From positions 91,072,062-91,136,061 of the forward strand of contig OY744604.1 of the NCBI GenBank assembly GCA_963556255.1: a stretch of DNA of 64,000 nt, read 5' to 3'. This document shows, one piece after another, positions 12,284-23,266 of this stretch. Source of the DNA: Allolobophora icterica. Taxonomy: Eukaryota; Annelida; Clitellata; Crassiclitellata; Lumbricidae. The notes under the pieces are model-generated. The model searched no databases and was not told the origin of the DNA. It saw nothing but the letters and a program-made list of their open reading frames with translations. Each line of letters begins with the position of its first letter. Positions within the stretch are counted from its first letter, which is position 1. A program made the translations under genes and the position numbers.

Positions 12284-12730
12284 CTTATTTCCAGCCAAAG
12301 TAAAAATTTCTGTTGTATCATTCAATATCAATATATTTTGTCCAAACGCGGCTGCTTCTCTCTCCTATTCCTGTCTGTTTGCTCTCTTCTTCATTGCCTA
12401 TACAAGCGCTCTATGTTTCTGGCTGAAATACTCTTTCATCGTTTCGTATCCTTCAGTACCCTTCGTTCCTTTGCCTGATTGCACATGTCATTCGGTAGCC
12501 CCCTTCTTTGACCAGGTCACCTGTAGTCCTTTGTCAGTTACAAAAATTCTTGATATGTAGTGTCGCAATGTTTGTTTCAGCATAAATGCCACGTAATTCT
12601 TCCTCGGTGTCTATGTTTTCTAATTTTACAAATTATTCTAATTCTTGCAAATTACTATCAATTTTGATATAGTCACACATTCGTGGTATGTTTGGTCTAT
12701 TAATCGGTGTAATCGTCTCACTCGGTTTTA

Positions 12731-12838
12731 AAGAAGAAGAAGAAGAAGAAGAAGAAGAAGAAGAAGAAGAAGAAGAAGAAGAAGAAGAAGAAGAAGGAGA
12801 AGGAGAAGGAGAAGGACGAGGAGGACGAGGAGGACGAG

Positions 12839-12873
<35 letters not shown>

Positions 12874-13160
12874 AGAGCAGGAGAAGGAGAAGGAGCTGGA
12901 GAAGGAGAAGGAGAAGGAGAAGGAGAAGGAGAAGGAGAAGAAGAAGGAGGAGAAGGGCAAGGGCAAGGGCAAGGGCAAGGGGAGAGAAATGGTGAGGGGT
13001 GGGGAGGGGAGGGAGGAGGAGCAGGAGGAGGTGGAAGAGGCAGAAGGAGAAGTAGAGGGAGAAGGAAAATGAGAAGGAGAAGCAGAAGGAGAAAGAGAAG
13101 GAGAAGGAGGAGAGGGAGAAGGAGAAGGAGAAGAAGGAAGAGGAAGAGGAGGAGGAGACA
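12731..13160 (+). repeat. 430-bp polypurine tract (GAA/GGA/CGA/GGCAAG)n
   Basis: One strand is almost pure purine, and ordered sub-blocks are visible: GAA, then GGAGAA, GGACGA, GGCAAG, then AGGAGAAG. Long open frames on both strands (Glu/Gly/Arg-rich, Ser/Leu/Pro-rich) are consequences of the triplet and hexamer periodicity. Confidence 0.95.
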
Positions 13161-13284
13161 GTCACAAGTATGAAATATTAGCGATTTCATTTTTGTAACC
13201 TCGGCATATGAGGGCGGGTGGCCAGTCCTGTCCCTCGCGGTCTCATCTTCCCACTGACAGTGTGCTGTCAGTGTACTCATCATA

Positions 13285-13850
13285 GCAAATTTGGTTAGGG
13301 CCGCAAGTGGAGTAGAAATCTTGAACAGAATTTCTGCCCTGGAGGGGATTTTAACTCCGATCTCATGAGTAGCAGTCCACCACGTTAACCACTACACTAT
13401 TAAGCACCTCCAGAACTAAACTTAAATCAGACGAAACTGAAGCCGTAACCAGACAGGAAGAGGTAACTTTTTTGTCTAGAATGATAGATGGCCACGATCG
13501 GAGAGTTTTGGATATGGGGTGGTAGAGAGTTCCAGAATGAATGACCAGCAATTGTATGTGAACGCTGACTAAAGACAAGAGGAATACCAAGAACAACACA
13601 GTTTCCAGAAGATGTTGATCGAGGAGAGGCCCAGCATTTAAAAATAGGCGCAGGGTGTATGTATGGAAAGTAGGTAAGCTGGCAAGTAATTTGCATGTCC
13701 TTTGTGCATGAGGAGTTGCAGATTGAGGCGGTTACGTTCACATACAGGAAGCCAGTGTAGAGAAAGAAGATAAGGTACGACATGATATGAGATCCAAAGA
13801 TATAGTCGGTATATCCAAAGACATAGATGGTAAGCCCATCTGTCATCTCA
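13285..13850 (-). mobile_element. LINE C-terminal fragment followed by a tRNA-like segment
   Basis: The minus strand carries the end of a LINE reverse-transcriptase ORF: a HWLPVCERN-like piece near 13740, then IAGHSFWNSLPPHIQNSP (13500-13550), matching the G-x-x-x-WNSLP signature of L2/CR1-like ORF2 C-termini. It is followed at 13345-13420 by a tRNA-like stretch with TAGTGTAGTGGTTAACG (A-box-like) and GGAGTTAAAATCCCC (weak B-box). This is probably a SINE head joined to, or inserted beside, the LINE tail. Confidence 0.55.
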
Positions 13851-14164
13851 CGTAGGTCTAATAGCTTTCTAAATAAGTTTTAAAGGCTAATGGCTGTCTA
13901 CGTGACTGCATTCATCACTGTCTGTCCTAACCCTAACCCTGTTCGTTTCTCTTGGTTCTCGGACTTAACAAAACATCCTCGATCAGAACCTCTCATAATT
14001 CCATGGTTGACATCCCAAAGAACAATAGACGCCTCTCAACAGACGATTGGTCGATATCTCTTCATATCTGTCTTTGTCTAAGATGTTCATCTATTTGTCA
14101 TTCATTTGTCAGTTTTTCCTATCATGCTCGGTTTCGCATGATAGGAAATCACCTTTGGACAGTT

Positions 14165-14460
14165 ATAATATAAAATTATTAGTGCGGAAACAAACTGAAG
14201 TGCAATTGAGATATAAACTGATTGCGACGATTGCCAGTTATTAGAAGTGATTGCGATGATTATCTGATTGGTCATGGATCAAAGAGTGGGTCGTAGGAAG
14301 TGCAGTTTGTAGGTCCACCGAAAGATAAATAATCCTCAGTTTTGTGTTTTGACTTCATTTGCGATTAGTCTGTCGTTTGAAAGCTAAGCAGAAGACTATC
14401 CAGGTAGGTCATGTACCTGTATGAAGTTTCATCTGAGTACAACATACTAATAAATACATA
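14165..14460 (+). promoter_or_regulatory. Conserved upstream block (shared with 55390-55670)
   Basis: This block and 55390-55670 share GATTGCGACGATTG…-like sequence, …GTCACCGAAAGATAA…, and a right edge reading GAGTACAACATACTAATAAA. Each lies 5' of a signal-peptide exon (17508 and 56055). Here a LINE fragment at 14466-15236 separates it from the gene. It could be ancestral 5' flanking or 5' UTR sequence, or a dispersed repeat. Confidence 0.35.
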
Positions 14461-14465
14461 TTACA

Positions 14466-15236
14466 TATATACATCTCCACATCACCCAGATATCTCGCAC
14501 CTGATATATCCACATTCGTGACCTTCGTCGACTGCGCCCAATATTTTGGTTACAAGACCGCCTGCACATTATCCACCTCAATTGTTCATTCCAAACTCGA
14601 TTACTGTAATTCCCTCTTCTACAACATCGACTTTTCTCAAATAAACGCCTGCAAACAGTACAGAATGCCATCGCCCATGCAGTCACCAACACTCCCAAAC
14701 ACCGCCACATAAGTCCTGTTCTGAAATCACTTTACCGGCTAAAAGTCCCTCTGCGTATTCATTACAAAATTGTATCTCTTACCTACAGCGCCTTTCAAAC
14801 CTATCAACTTTCTTACATTCGCCAGGAATTCGCCATCCAACCGTGCAGGTCTACACGCTCGTCATCATATCTTTAGCTCTCTGGCCTCCAGTCTCCTCCT
14901 TTCTGAAATTCTGCAACCGCTCCTTAGAACCTGCAGCACCGGCTCTTTGGAATGAACATCCGAAAGAACAGTTTTCTCATCCTCCTATCGCCTGTTAATT
15001 TCACCTCTCCTCCGCTTGCACTGTCCTCCGCTGCTTTCCACTCATGACTGACGACCGAACTTTTCAAGCTATCCTATACTGATTCCATTCCTGCGCCACC
15101 ACCCAACCATCATCGTCATCGATTACCGCCGTAGCTGTCTCCTAGGCTTGACCTCCCTGGATTCTGACCTGGCACCGGAACGAACAAGGCAGGCTGGCTA
15201 TTGCGGACCTCATTTGATATAGCGCCAGTGGCTTTT
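14466..15236 (+). mobile_element. L2-like LINE, ORF2 C-terminal fragment
   Basis: Reading + gives [20 protein letters not shown], then a VLKSLYRLKVPLRIHYKIVSL-like stretch and a QLSYIRQEFAIQP-like stretch. These match 27985-28240 of the larger LINE ([28 protein letters not shown]-x-I-Q). The frame is broken several times. Confidence 0.75.
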
Positions 15237-15496
15237 GTGTGGCGCTGAAAATTTTCAAGATTTACATTTGCATATACACATGTGTATATATTAGGGTGGT
15301 CCTTAGTTGCATGTAAAATATTTGTTGGGGGAATTTTTTAACGAGGCACCTCCAAACTTATAGTTTTAGGTACAAAGATAATAATACTGAAAAGTGTGTG
15401 GAGATTTTATGAGTTTTAGAGGTTACAACCGGACATAACATAATTATATCAAATATATTGTTAAAACGCAGACAAAACATAGAATATTGTATACTA

Positions 15497-15973
15497 TTGA
15501 GATGCAGTACTGAAAAGGTGAAATTTCCAACATACAAGAGCCATAAGGAAGTGAAGTTCAGCTACAGCTGGTGTTCAAAATGTCCTCCTTGTTCACGGAC
15601 ACACGACCGTAGACGTGGACGCCATTGTTTGATGGCCCAGTCGATGATCACGTGGTCAAACAGTTGCCACTCTTCAATCACGCGCCCTCAGGTGATCAAC
15701 GTCACGAATGCGGGAATGATAAACGCGCTCCTCCAGTACACTCCAGATTTGATAGTCAACTGGATTAAGGTCTGTGGATTGTTGGGCGGCCACAGCTGCG
15801 GGAATATGAAGTCGGGTGTCTCCCGGGACAGCAGAGCAATGGTCTCACGTGCTCGGTGCGTAGGGGCACTGTCTTGTTGAATGTGAAGTAGCCGCCCGAT
15901 GAGAAGTAGACCCCTAAACGTTTGTCAAAAATTTGTATGTTGGAAATTTCCCCTTTTCAGTACTGCATCTCAA
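15497..15973 (-). mobile_element. Internally deleted Tc1/mariner-type element
   Basis: Terminal inverted repeats of about 39 bp, starting TTGAGATGCAGTACTGAAAA and going on to CCAACATACAA, are identical except for one base. Between them the minus strand holds the 3' part of a mariner transposase. It includes WPPNNPDLNPVDYQIW (catalytic Asp of the D,D-D/E domain, N-P-D-L-N-P motif), then ERVYHSRIRDVDHLRAR and a final RSCVREQGGHFEH. The N-terminal DNA-binding half is missing (477 bp total). A flanking TA duplication is not evident on the right. Confidence 0.85.
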
Positions 15974-15989
15974 ACGTTGAAAAACTTTA

Positions 15990-16075
15990 CAAACTCACCA
16001 ACATTTGAATAGTTCCCTTAAAGGGACGCTATTCAAATTATCGAATGAATGAATGAATGAATGAATGAATAAATA
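15990..16075 (+). repeat. Hairpin plus (AATG)n tail
   Basis: ATTTGAATAG…TCCCTTAAAGGGAC…CTATTCAAAT forms a near-perfect palindrome, followed by an AATG microsatellite. It resembles the 3' end of a SINE or LINE with a tetranucleotide tail. Confidence 0.5.
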
Positions 16076-17140
16076 CATGCATAATTTATATTCCTACATG
16101 CACACATACATTTATGTATATTGTGGCATGCTAGTCTAGGGAGAAACTGCTTTACAATGGAACGGAGTCCTCTATTCTAGTCAAATACTATTTAATATCT
16201 ATGTACATGCTAATATACCTTTTCACAAGAAGAAACGGTGAACAGCGAAAGATGGCGTAAAACGACAACAGCCAAACAAGAACCTGCAGCGTCGAACGTT
16301 GAAGACAACCAAAACTGGCAAATCTAACTTAAGACTTCTAACGCCATATTCAAAAGGAAATTACGAACGTCATCCATAAAAGGAGACCAAAGCAAACGAG
16401 CTAAAAAAAAGTCAATCCAACACGGTCGACCATCAAAATCAATTTCTCTCTCTCTCTCTCTAACCACGTAGAAAGGCCGTACTTATAGACAGTAATCACT
16501 CCTACTTGGTATGACAGGCATGTCACCCATTCTCCGTATAAACCTACAGTATCATGCAAGTCGCCCATCTTATGAAGATATTCTGTATGGCATATGCTCA
16601 CACATATCTATATATACATACATGTGTACATAAATACTTGCATTCATACATACATACATGCAAACAATATACAAACATGCATGCATACATAGATACATAC
16701 ATAGATATATATATAATAAATACATACATCAATCAATCAATCAATAGATCTGTCAACCCTTTCCTTCCGTTGACAATCCTTCTAACAACTTCACTGTTCT
16801 CCTTCGTACTTACGCCTATTTAATGTTCACTGGTTTACACTAAATCTACGTGTAAGTAGCTTTATTTCTACTGTGTAGCATAGCCTTCATTGAATACCAA
16901 CACAGTTTTAATATCTCTTCTTTAATAAACAGAAATGAATTCAATTTCAACTAGTCAGTAACACTTTTACAGAGAACGCACAAATTCAAACTTCTACAGT
17001 CAGCATCAAATCTTCGCGCCCTTCTTAGGCACCTGTCTTCTGTGCGCGTAAGCGAAATCTAATTATATACATATAGCGCGCGGCTGCCGAGATCAGCCAG
17101 CCAGGCGCTTCGCTAAGTCAGTACAACTAAACGTGATACA
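16076..17140. other. Intergenic, with imperfect ATAC/ACAT repeats at about 16600-16740
   Basis: This is low-complexity ACATACAT and ATCAATCA sequence with no exon. It lies directly upstream of gene 2; no TATA box can be placed with confidence. Confidence 0.4.
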
Positions 17141-17143
17141 TCT

Positions 17144-17145
<2 letters not shown>

Positions 17146-17206
<61 letters not shown>
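17146..17206 (+). repeat. (TA)n microsatellite
   Basis: About 30 TA units lie some 300 bp upstream of the gene 2 leader exon. Confidence 0.97.
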
Positions 17207-17208
<2 letters not shown>

Positions 17209-17507
17209 GTGAAACTAAAATAAACGCACTAAATATACACAGCAGTATCTCGCACTGCAAATCTGTAGGCCTACACAAAACTCAGTTCACAAGATCTTTA
17301 TTGATATTCACGACAATGTACAGCAAGTTACTAGCATCCAATAAATGTAAGTTGCCTAAAATACATATATACATACATACATACATACATACAAGCACAC
17401 CATACGAATGTGAGTAACCGTAAGAGTTTCCACAGACTGCTCAATGAATCATCATGCTGCAGAGCCTCTTCATTTTTCCAGTTACTTATTACAAGACTTT
17501 TTCAGAG

Positions 17508-17580
17508 ATGGAGTCTTCACTCGTTTTCGTCGTGTGTCTGGTAACAACTGCTGCTGCCCAGACAACTGAAAGCAACGCAG
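17508..17580 (+). CDS. Signal-peptide exon S1 (start of gene 2)
   Basis: The ATG is followed by ESSLVFVVCLVTTAAAQTTE, a short hydrophobic core with small residues before Gln that fits a cleaved secretory signal. The exon ends GCA G|gtaggc in phase 1, which joins correctly to the linker exon at 19143. Upstream, AGCCTCTTCATTTTTCCA is shared with the paralogous leaders at 17874, about 31937 and 56055. This is the only one of the three left-hand leader copies with both ATG and GT donor intact, which is why I place the gene 2 start here. Confidence 0.72.
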
Positions 17581-17769
17581 GTAGGCCACAGAATAGGAAA
17601 TATCCAAACTTGCTTTGCTAACTGATGTAATAGCCCAGGTATAGGCTAGTGAAAAGAGCGCCTCTGATTTGCTTTACTCTTCTAGCGGCGCTATATAAAT
17701 GTTCGATTACAATATCTAATATACATACAGTCATACATGGGTATATGTGCATACGTGATTCATTCATAA

Positions 17770-17873
17770 ACACTCTCTGAATCATCACGATTTGGGCGCC
17801 ATATTGGAGTCGTATTCAGTCAATCAATATTCTGCTTAGCCTCTTCATTTTCCACTCCTCTACTTTTTGAGAG
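17770..17873 (+). promoter_or_regulatory. Conserved leader upstream block
   Basis: GAGTCGTATTCAGTCAATCA, then TCTGCTTAGCCTCTTCATTTTCC, precedes the leader copies at 17874, 31937 and (slightly changed) 56055. Conservation directly 5' of the ATG suggests core promoter/5' UTR, but it could simply reflect recent duplication. Confidence 0.3.
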
Positions 17874-17973
17874 ATGAATTATTCACTCGTTGTCCTCGTG
17901 TGTCTGGTGACGACCAGTGCTGCCCAGACAGATGACGAATTTCGTTTTGCTGATTCTCAGGAAACGTTAAAGT
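17874..17973 (+). pseudogene. Second leader exon S2, splice donor lost
   Basis: The ATG is followed by NYSLVVLVCLVTTSAAQT, nearly identical to the functional-looking leader at 56055. At the donor position the sequence is ACA G|atgacg, whereas 56055 has GAC G|gtaacg, so GT has become AT. Reading through gives EFRFADSQETLK and a stop. It lies 366 bp after S1, and the paralogous copy at 31937 has the same donor lesion. Confidence 0.7.
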
Positions 17974-18559
17974 AGGAAACAGCCGAACTTTTGTCTCAGG
18001 ATATAGAACTTTAGGCTTCCATGGCCAATGCCATTCGGGAAGGAAGGGGGTCGCTCAGAACATAACACAACATAAGTGAAAATTTGTAAAAGGTGACTTC
18101 AGGAAAAAACTTATCAGCAGCCTTCCCGACCAATCAGAGAAATCCTCTGATCTAACGTAACAAAACTGACTGAATAGTTCACATATGATTTTAAAAGGAA
18201 AACTATTCCTAGATAAAGGATCAACAATGGTTATATTTATGTGCTTGGTAGTGGACGACATAACCAGAGAGACGACAATGGTCCCAAGTGCAGCAGATCG
18301 CACGGAAATGCTACACGCGATTCGTAGATAGGACTAGACAGTTACGACTAGGCAATTTCGCGTGATACTTAGAATCTTATAGGTATACAGATAACCAGTG
18401 CAGCGTATCTTGTATAATGGCGGAGATATTATCGCCGACAGTGGACGAATCTTGACAACGAAGGTCTTGCCTTTTAATGGCCAACCCACTTCTGTACCAG
18501 TAATTTTGCCTGTGATAGAAGTATGCGCAAGCAACTTGTCAAGCATGGTTACACGGAGT

Positions 18560-18712
18560 CCTTAAGGACCGAGTTAAGGAAATATGCCCCTCTTTTGCTT
18601 TCTTTATCCTTTAGGGCCGAGTTAAGGAAATGTGCACCTCCTCTGCGTTCTTCATCCTTAAGGGCCGAGTTAAGGAAATGTGCTCCTCCTTTGCGTTCTT
18701 CGTTATGCATTG
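18560..18712 (+). repeat. 48-bp minisatellite, about 3 copies
   Basis: The unit runs CCTTAAGGGCCGAGTTAAGG, AAATGTGCTCCTCCTTTGCG, TTCTTCAT. The unit length is a multiple of three, so all frames stay open and give spurious repetitive ORFs. The array is homologous to 32630-33064 (about 9 copies); the third paralogous segment (about 56390) has none. Confidence 0.95.
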
Positions 18713-19142
18713 GCTGAAGCTTTACGGTACTTTACTTGGCATTGCCTTTTGTGACTGTTGAGTTCACGGTGACATTTACCATTTTACTAATTGAAGAAGA
18801 GTTGATCCAATTTCACTGGGCCCTATACATTGTAGCTCCACAATAATATATATTCTGTAAAGGATTTTTAAATTGTTCACCAACAAACCTAAAACATGTC
18901 CTTGTTTCTCAAGATGTTATTACCAGTGATTTTAATTTGTGAGTTGCTTTAAGCGCCTTTTAATTAACTCAAACAAGTGTTGGCTGCGACTATCTAAATG
19001 ATGTTAAAGTGTTAAGAGCAAAGGGTGATAACTGAGCGAGCAAATGTAACAAATATAATTAATCGTTTGTAATAATGATGCGGAATTTTCCGTTAAGCAT
19101 CGAAGAGTGATTCATTTTAAACATGAAATGCGATACTTACAG

Positions 19143-19223
19143 AGACTACGAGTTCGACTGGATCGATGACTTTATTCCCGACGACGACTTTTATTCCGAC
19201 TACGTCAACTCCACCACCATCAG
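19143..19223 (+). CDS. Thr/Pro-rich linker exon L1 (gene 2)
   Basis: The exon follows an acttacag acceptor and ends TCA G|gtgatt. It is 81 nt, phase 1-1, and encodes ETTSSTGSMTLFPTTTFIPT followed by TSTPPPS. This is a likely O-glycosylated spacer of the kind found between extracellular domains. Paralogues at 39033 and 40107 are shorter (69 and 72 nt), and this one has gained an extra TP repeat. Confidence 0.75.
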
Positions 19224-20870
19224 GTGATTATGTAATTTCTGCATTCTCTATCGCCGTGTGCTTCTCTGTTTCAGGAACTGACCGTTAATATCTCACGATA
19301 TATGTTTCTGACTTATTTGAGTTTCTTGGTGCTAGAAGTGTTCTTTGCCCACTTTTAATGAAATGTCATTACGCATTACAGCTCACATTCTCGTCTTGTT
19401 TTCAACTTAGTCAGTTAAAGGATTAGGAAATCTCTTACAAAACTAGCAACTGTACCTGTTCATGGTCTTAGCAAGGTTTCATCTTTCCAAGAGTTTTCTA
19501 GCACTTTGCAAGACTCAAGCATGCATCGGAGTTCTCTAGTCAAGTAAAAGTACCGTGTACATGATGGAACTTAGGAATTGTAACATTTATGCAATCAGTA
19601 ACTTCTATTGCGCCGATGTCTAATGCACAAAGCATCAACCGATGGCACACCAAAACCAAGCCGTAAACTAGCCAGTATCCAGAAGATCAGTCTTTAAGAC
19701 AAATTGCTTATGGTGCATAAGTAACCTCGAGAACGAAATGACACAAGAGACTGATTAGAGCGCACAGACACTGAGAGATCTCTCAAGGAAGTAGACGCAT
19801 CAACCGAAATATCTCGTTCATCAAGAACAGTGCCCTTATAACTACAAAAGTCCCCACTGGTGAGCTCACAGCAAAACCGATGGATCCTCATTCAAAGCTG
19901 CTAGTAAGTACATTGATTGAAGTTCATTGCGCACTGCGTACAGTGCATTTTGTGTGTCGAAAGGTAAACCTTCCAAAGTACTGTACTTCAGACTATCTAT
20001 TAAGAAGGTCTATATCTTCATCAAGATTGCTTCTGCCTATAGGTCTTTCTACACAAAAGTCTAGTATTGGTGTTCGATAGTCTAGCTGTCAGTGTGCTGT
20101 GCTCATACCCGGATTGCTGCCGTTTCAACGACTCTGCCAATCGTCTCGGACTTGAGCTCGCCTCCAAGCCATGTGTAGAACAATGTTCAGTGGATCAAGA
20201 TATAACTCCAAAGTACAGTTTAAAGTTCATATAATATAAAGTAATCACATATTTTTATAGCGCCTCTTCAAGAGAAATTCACCAGAGGCGCTCTCGACTT
20301 AACGAACAAAAATGGTTTTCAAGCACTTGCGGAATAGAGGTAAAGAAAGACTAAGAAGCTTACATTGTAAGATGCTAAGTAACCTATTCCAGAAAGTTCG
20401 ACCGACCACAGCGTAGCTTCTGTGCTCTACCCTGGTTGTTCTGGTTCAGGGCACAACCAGGTCACTCGGCGCAGCAGAGTGAAGAAATCTTCGACCAACA
20501 ATGGATGAGACCGAAACACCCAACTCCCTAAGATAATTAGCATTAGGATGCGTTTGTGCAGCGGAATTCTTCCCCCACGAAGCCGAATATATGATCAAAC
20601 CTATACGTATGCATCCAATCAGACGTTTGAGATCAACCATAATTTTTAATGCGGGAAAGTGTGTGTCTTGTGTACAATACGGTGCACCGTCTAATTCTCC
20701 TGACGACATTAGTTTAGTTGGTTAAGTCTTTAGAAAACTGTAATGAAACGCCAACCGTCAGTTTCAGTGATATCGACACAACAATGTTTCATCTTGCAAA
20801 CTGATCTTAACGCATCTCAAACATGTTTTAGATTTTTATAAATGCCTAAGTAATCATAAGAGCACGTGTG
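19224..20870 (+). other. Intron with duplicated P-block sequence and a degraded tRNA-like piece
   Basis: 19846-20090 matches 33415-33700 and 57700-57990, including the GATAGTCTAGCTGTCAGTGTG tRNA-like A-box region. 20240-20310 carries an inverted TATAGCGCCTCTTCAAGAG L2/SINE tail motif. No further exon was seen. Confidence 0.5.
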
Positions 20871-20872
20871 TC

Positions 20873-21067
20873 CACTGAAAAATTCAATACCATGAATTTT
20901 CAATGATATTACTATTATTATAATTAATAGTGGTCTCTGATTTTGAGCTTGAATTTCGAGCTACATCACGTGGTAGATTGTGCATTGGATACCGGCACCA
21001 TGGAGACCACTATTAATTATAATAATAGTAATATTATTGAAAATTCATGGTATTAAATTTTTCAGTG
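20873..21067. mobile_element. Long-hairpin element, 65-bp arms around a 65-bp loop
   Basis: CACTGAAAAATTCAATACCA… (20873-20937) is repeated inverted at 21003-21067 with only a few differences. The whole can fold as one hairpin. The form is that of a foldback MITE. No clear target duplication was found, so the superfamily is open. Confidence 0.7.
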
Positions 21068-21787
21068 TTTTGTGTACACCATCCCGTACGCGAATTACGC
21101 AGAAAAATAAGTTGCGTCGTATTAGTCGCAATCGCATCAGTTTCTAAAGCGCTATGTTAATGTAAACAGTAGGCTTCAGATCATTCTCTAGGCAGTGGGG
21201 TAAGGTATCCCCAGTCAATGGGTTGCCTTAAAATGCCTAGAGAAGAATGAAGTCCGCTTGTCAGAGAGACCAGAGAGAGAAGTCAGAGGAGTTGATACGG
21301 CGGGTTCCGTCTAGGATGAGAGCGATTGGAAGGCAGAAGTATCTACCTCAGGGTAGGAATTTTGAAGAAAAAACCTTAGTAGGCCTACGGAGCACGACAG
21401 GAATTCTTGAAGAAGTGAGACTTTAGTTTGAAGAGTAAAAACATGTAAATAGCCTTTTGTATCTTTATATACTCTGAGCCAATATTGAAGAGTGCCTTAT
21501 TTTTAAATATGAAATACTATATTTGAGGATTATACGACCACGTATCTTCCACCAGTCACTACTATTGTTCAAGGTAATTGTTCGAGTGATATCTATAATT
21601 TTTTATTTTGATTTTGCTTCTCTGTACTAGGAAATTACTGTAACAGTTCAGTTACAGCAACAGATTCCTGGTTAGGGGAGAATTCAGTTGTTGGAACAAG
21701 TTTTCTTACTCATTTTCAATTATATGTTTCTACGCAATTCATGTTTTTGCTTATAGTTTCTCCAGCTCATAAATTATAATTATAAAA

Positions 21788-21965
21788 GACGGATGGACGA
21801 ACGGACAGAAGGAGAGAGGCAGGGAGGGAGGGCCGGACGGACGGACGGACGCAGGGAGGCAGGGAGGGAAAGGCGGGCGGACGGACGGACGGACGGAAAG
21901 AGGGAAGGAGGGATGAACGGACGAACGGACGGACAGGGAGAACCAGGGAGGGACGGGCGGAGAGA
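21788..21965 (+). repeat. (GGAC/GGAG)n simple repeat
   Basis: Imperfect GGAC and GGAGGCAG tetramers and octamers run over about 180 bp. The Arg/Gly- and Pro/Ser-rich frames are artefacts. Confidence 0.92.
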
Positions 21966-22160
21966 AGGGGGAGAGATCTTCATGTGCTGTAGTGGAAAAC
22001 TAGTTCTTATTATTATTCTGTGCATCATAGGTTCACAGAGTTCAGTCGATATGCTGCATTTTGAAGGATTTCTGAAATGCGATCAATAAATGTAGAGATA
22101 TACTGTAAATTTTTGTGCAGCGTAAAGATAGTATTTGGTTGAATGGTTTTGTCGCAACAG

Positions 22161-22333
22161 GCTGCGGTGACACCTCCTACTACGGTCCGTCCGGAAACAT
22201 CAGTTCTCCAAACTATCCTGGCAATTACTCCGACAATCTTTACTGCAATTACTACATTAACGCTTCAACAAAAAGTTCTTTGTCGTTCATCTTCAAAAAC
22301 TTCAACACTGAACAGTGTTGTGATTTTGTTACA
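22161..22333 (+). CDS. CUB N-half exon A2 (gene 2, type I)
   Basis: The exon starts after cgcaacag and encodes CGDTSYYGPSGNISSPNYPG, then NLYCNYYINAS and NFNTEQCCDFVT. It is 173 nt, phase 1 to 0, with donor ACA|gttagt. Unlike its closest paralogues at 33933 and 58177 it keeps the CC pair before DFV. It pairs with exon 23267-23432. Confidence 0.85.
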
Positions 22334-22454
22334 GTTAGTATTTCACGACACTGTTGTAGGTTGGCTTTTGTAATTGGCTTCTTTTGGTGCTGCATCTTAG
22401 GTCACTATCTCTGTCAGATTATTACCACAGTAACTGAAGCGATACTCGGTGCCA

Positions 22455-22595
22455 TGGAATGCGATTATTATAATTATTATTATTATTTTGCCCCGAGGAT
22501 ATATTATTATTATTAAAAGCTAAGGAAATTGATTGAAGATTGTTCAGTAATGTTATTAGCACTAAATTTATCGCGTTGCACGCTTTGTTATTATC

Positions 22596-22661
<66 letters not shown>
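22455..22661 (+). repeat. ATT/TTA-repeat pieces with a CCCCGAGGATATA motif
   Basis: There are two TTA arrays (about 22465-22515 and 22585-22661), the first containing TTTTGCCCCGAGGATATATT. The same motif with much longer arrays occurs at 58630-58930 in the paralogous intron. Confidence 0.85.
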
Positions 22662-22664
<3 letters not shown>

Positions 22665-23266
22665 CAGTAACTTTCAAAGTGTTTAATACACAAGGACGTA
22701 CTGATGGCGCACCAAACGAAAATCTTAATCGGGTAAAACCTGTGGAAGACCGGAGTCTTTGGTGGATAAGCAAGTTGTAAAATATATTTAAAGTGAGAAC
22801 GAAGAAGCAGAATGGACAGGTTCAAGGAGAGAATCACAGACTTCGCAACATCAACCGTAAAGTTCATTCACCCAGCACAGTTCTAGTGAAGGACAAGCCA
22901 TAGGGGTACCCAAAAATAGGGCCTTTGCATGCCGAAAAGTCTGTTTTCTAAACCTCGAAGGTAATACTGGTGTCAAAAGACTGCTGGTTACGCCGCCTCC
23001 TTTATGTGTAAATTTTAACTTTTACGGAAATATATATGTAAGTTAAATTGTATGGTGTTTCAAGCCATTCGTAACAATTATTGTCCAAAGTAATGATATT
23101 TTAATGTTAAGTTTTGAATTCATTCAGATCTCCTCGATGTAAAAGCCTAAAAGGAAACCATAAACTTTAATTAACATCTCCGACAAAAAGTTTGCCAAGA
23201 TATTTCGTTTCACATGATACTTAGCTTGAGCAAAGCTTAGTAATAAAATATGTTTTTGTACGACAG

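Noticed and set aside
12633..13283. 216-residue minus-strand and 161-residue plus-strand low-complexity ORFs
   Set aside because: They arise from the purine tract. No start context, splice logic or non-repetitive domain.
13925..13942. CCTAACCCTAACCCT, telomere-like
   Set aside because: Only two to three units; not a telomere or meaningful interstitial array.
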